NCBI RefSeq assembly: GCF_902506325.1
Contig: NZ_LR732328.1
Span: forward strand, 1,113,071-1,177,070
Length of the DNA: 64,000 nt
Direction: 5' to 3'
DNA from: Limnobacter sp. 130
GTDB lineage: Bacteria > Pseudomonadota > Gammaproteobacteria > Burkholderiales > Burkholderiaceae_B
In this document: positions 63,932-64,000 of the stretch, one piece after another
How the letters are laid out: each line of letters begins with the position of its first letter
Numbering within the stretch: the first letter of the stretch is position 1
Translations under genes and position numbers: made by a program
The notes under the pieces: generated by a model
What the model was told of the DNA's origin: nothing
The model's database searches: none
Seen by the model: only the letters and a program-made list of their open reading frames with translations

Positions 63932-64000
63932 AACCCGTATCCGTCTTTTCAGCCCTCTCCCTTCTCGTTCTGGCCGCCTGTGGCCCGGCAACGCCCGAGG
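63928..64000 (+). CDS. Start of an efflux periplasmic adaptor lipoprotein (truncated by window)
   Basis: ATG 63928 overlaps the TolC-like stop, with AAGGAG upstream. The 24 visible residues are MKPVSVFSALSLLVLAACGP and a short tail, a lipoprotein signal with LAAC. By position this is the membrane-fusion (HlyD/RND adaptor) subunit; the pump gene should follow outside the window. Confidence 0.7.
   Translation, partial: MKPVSVFSALSLLVLAACGPATPE

Overview
The window looks like a chromosomal segment of a betaproteobacterium, most likely Burkholderiales and perhaps close to Limnobacter. The clues are a TctDE-type two-component pair, phoH-ybeY followed by tRNA-Lys, a DUF4212/SSS acetate-type symporter pair, an Ala/Lys-rich histone H1-like protein and an NADP-type GdhA. 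The genus is an inference from gene style; there is no rRNA or marker phylogeny here. Most of the window is dense, gene-rich and moderately GC-rich. The first 7.3 kb is visibly more A/T-rich and accessory in character.

Region by region. (1) 1-7.4 kb is accessory DNA: an isomerase tail, a thioesterase, a LysR regulator, two cupins, a YhfC-like membrane protein with its winged-helix regulator, and four acetyltransferases. About 1.3 kb of non-coding DNA follows. It holds a 3' fragment of tRNA-fMet, helically phased TGTGCCC repeats, inverted repeats, and the amputated glycine-rich tail of a ygcG-type gene. I read it as the worn end of one or more integrated elements. (2) 7.4-12.2 kb has a TPM protein, a putative solute-binding protein with an SRPBCC partner, a YkvA protein, and the sodium:solute symporter pair. 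(3) 12.5-16.9 kb has a soluble chemoreceptor with six PAS domains and a triple-CheW protein. (4) 16.9-25 kb is housekeeping: tgt, a flavin reductase, an EamA exporter, pyrF, TctDE, phoH, ybeY and tRNA-Lys. (5) 25-36.9 kb has a lipoprotein hydrolase with a membrane partner, then a minus-strand operon for a periplasmic beta-glucan (NdvB type) with an LtaS-like transferase, then a Na/Ca exchanger. (6) 37-40.7 kb has small conserved proteins: pseudo-receiver, DUF486, DUF547, ATP-grasp and YHS.

(7) 40.8-50.6 kb is the most interesting part, a selenium locus. It holds a PhnCDE-like ABC importer of the putative selenate class, EgtD, the selenosugar synthase SenB, an FAD oxidoreductase-SelD fusion (SenC role) and a TVP38/TMEM64 membrane protein. 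The expected selenoneine synthase SenA is not in the window. (8) 51-57.7 kb is a minus-strand run: a NarX/NarL-like pair, a DJ-1/isonitrile-hydratase-like protein, a nitrate/cyanate-type ABC importer, cyanase CynS and an FKBP isomerase. (9) 57.9-64 kb has the histone-like gene, a quinone reductase-like flavoprotein, gdhA, an orphan LuxR-type regulator, and a TetR-controlled tripartite efflux operon that runs off the window.

Two intergenic gaps between convergent genes (18.7-19.2 kb and 50.6-51.0 kb) carry copies of the same 193-bp palindrome-rich repeat. The second locus also has an inverted partial copy. This is an uncharacterised dispersed repeat family as far as I can tell. All functional calls rest on reading the sequence and on knowledge of the families; no database search was run.
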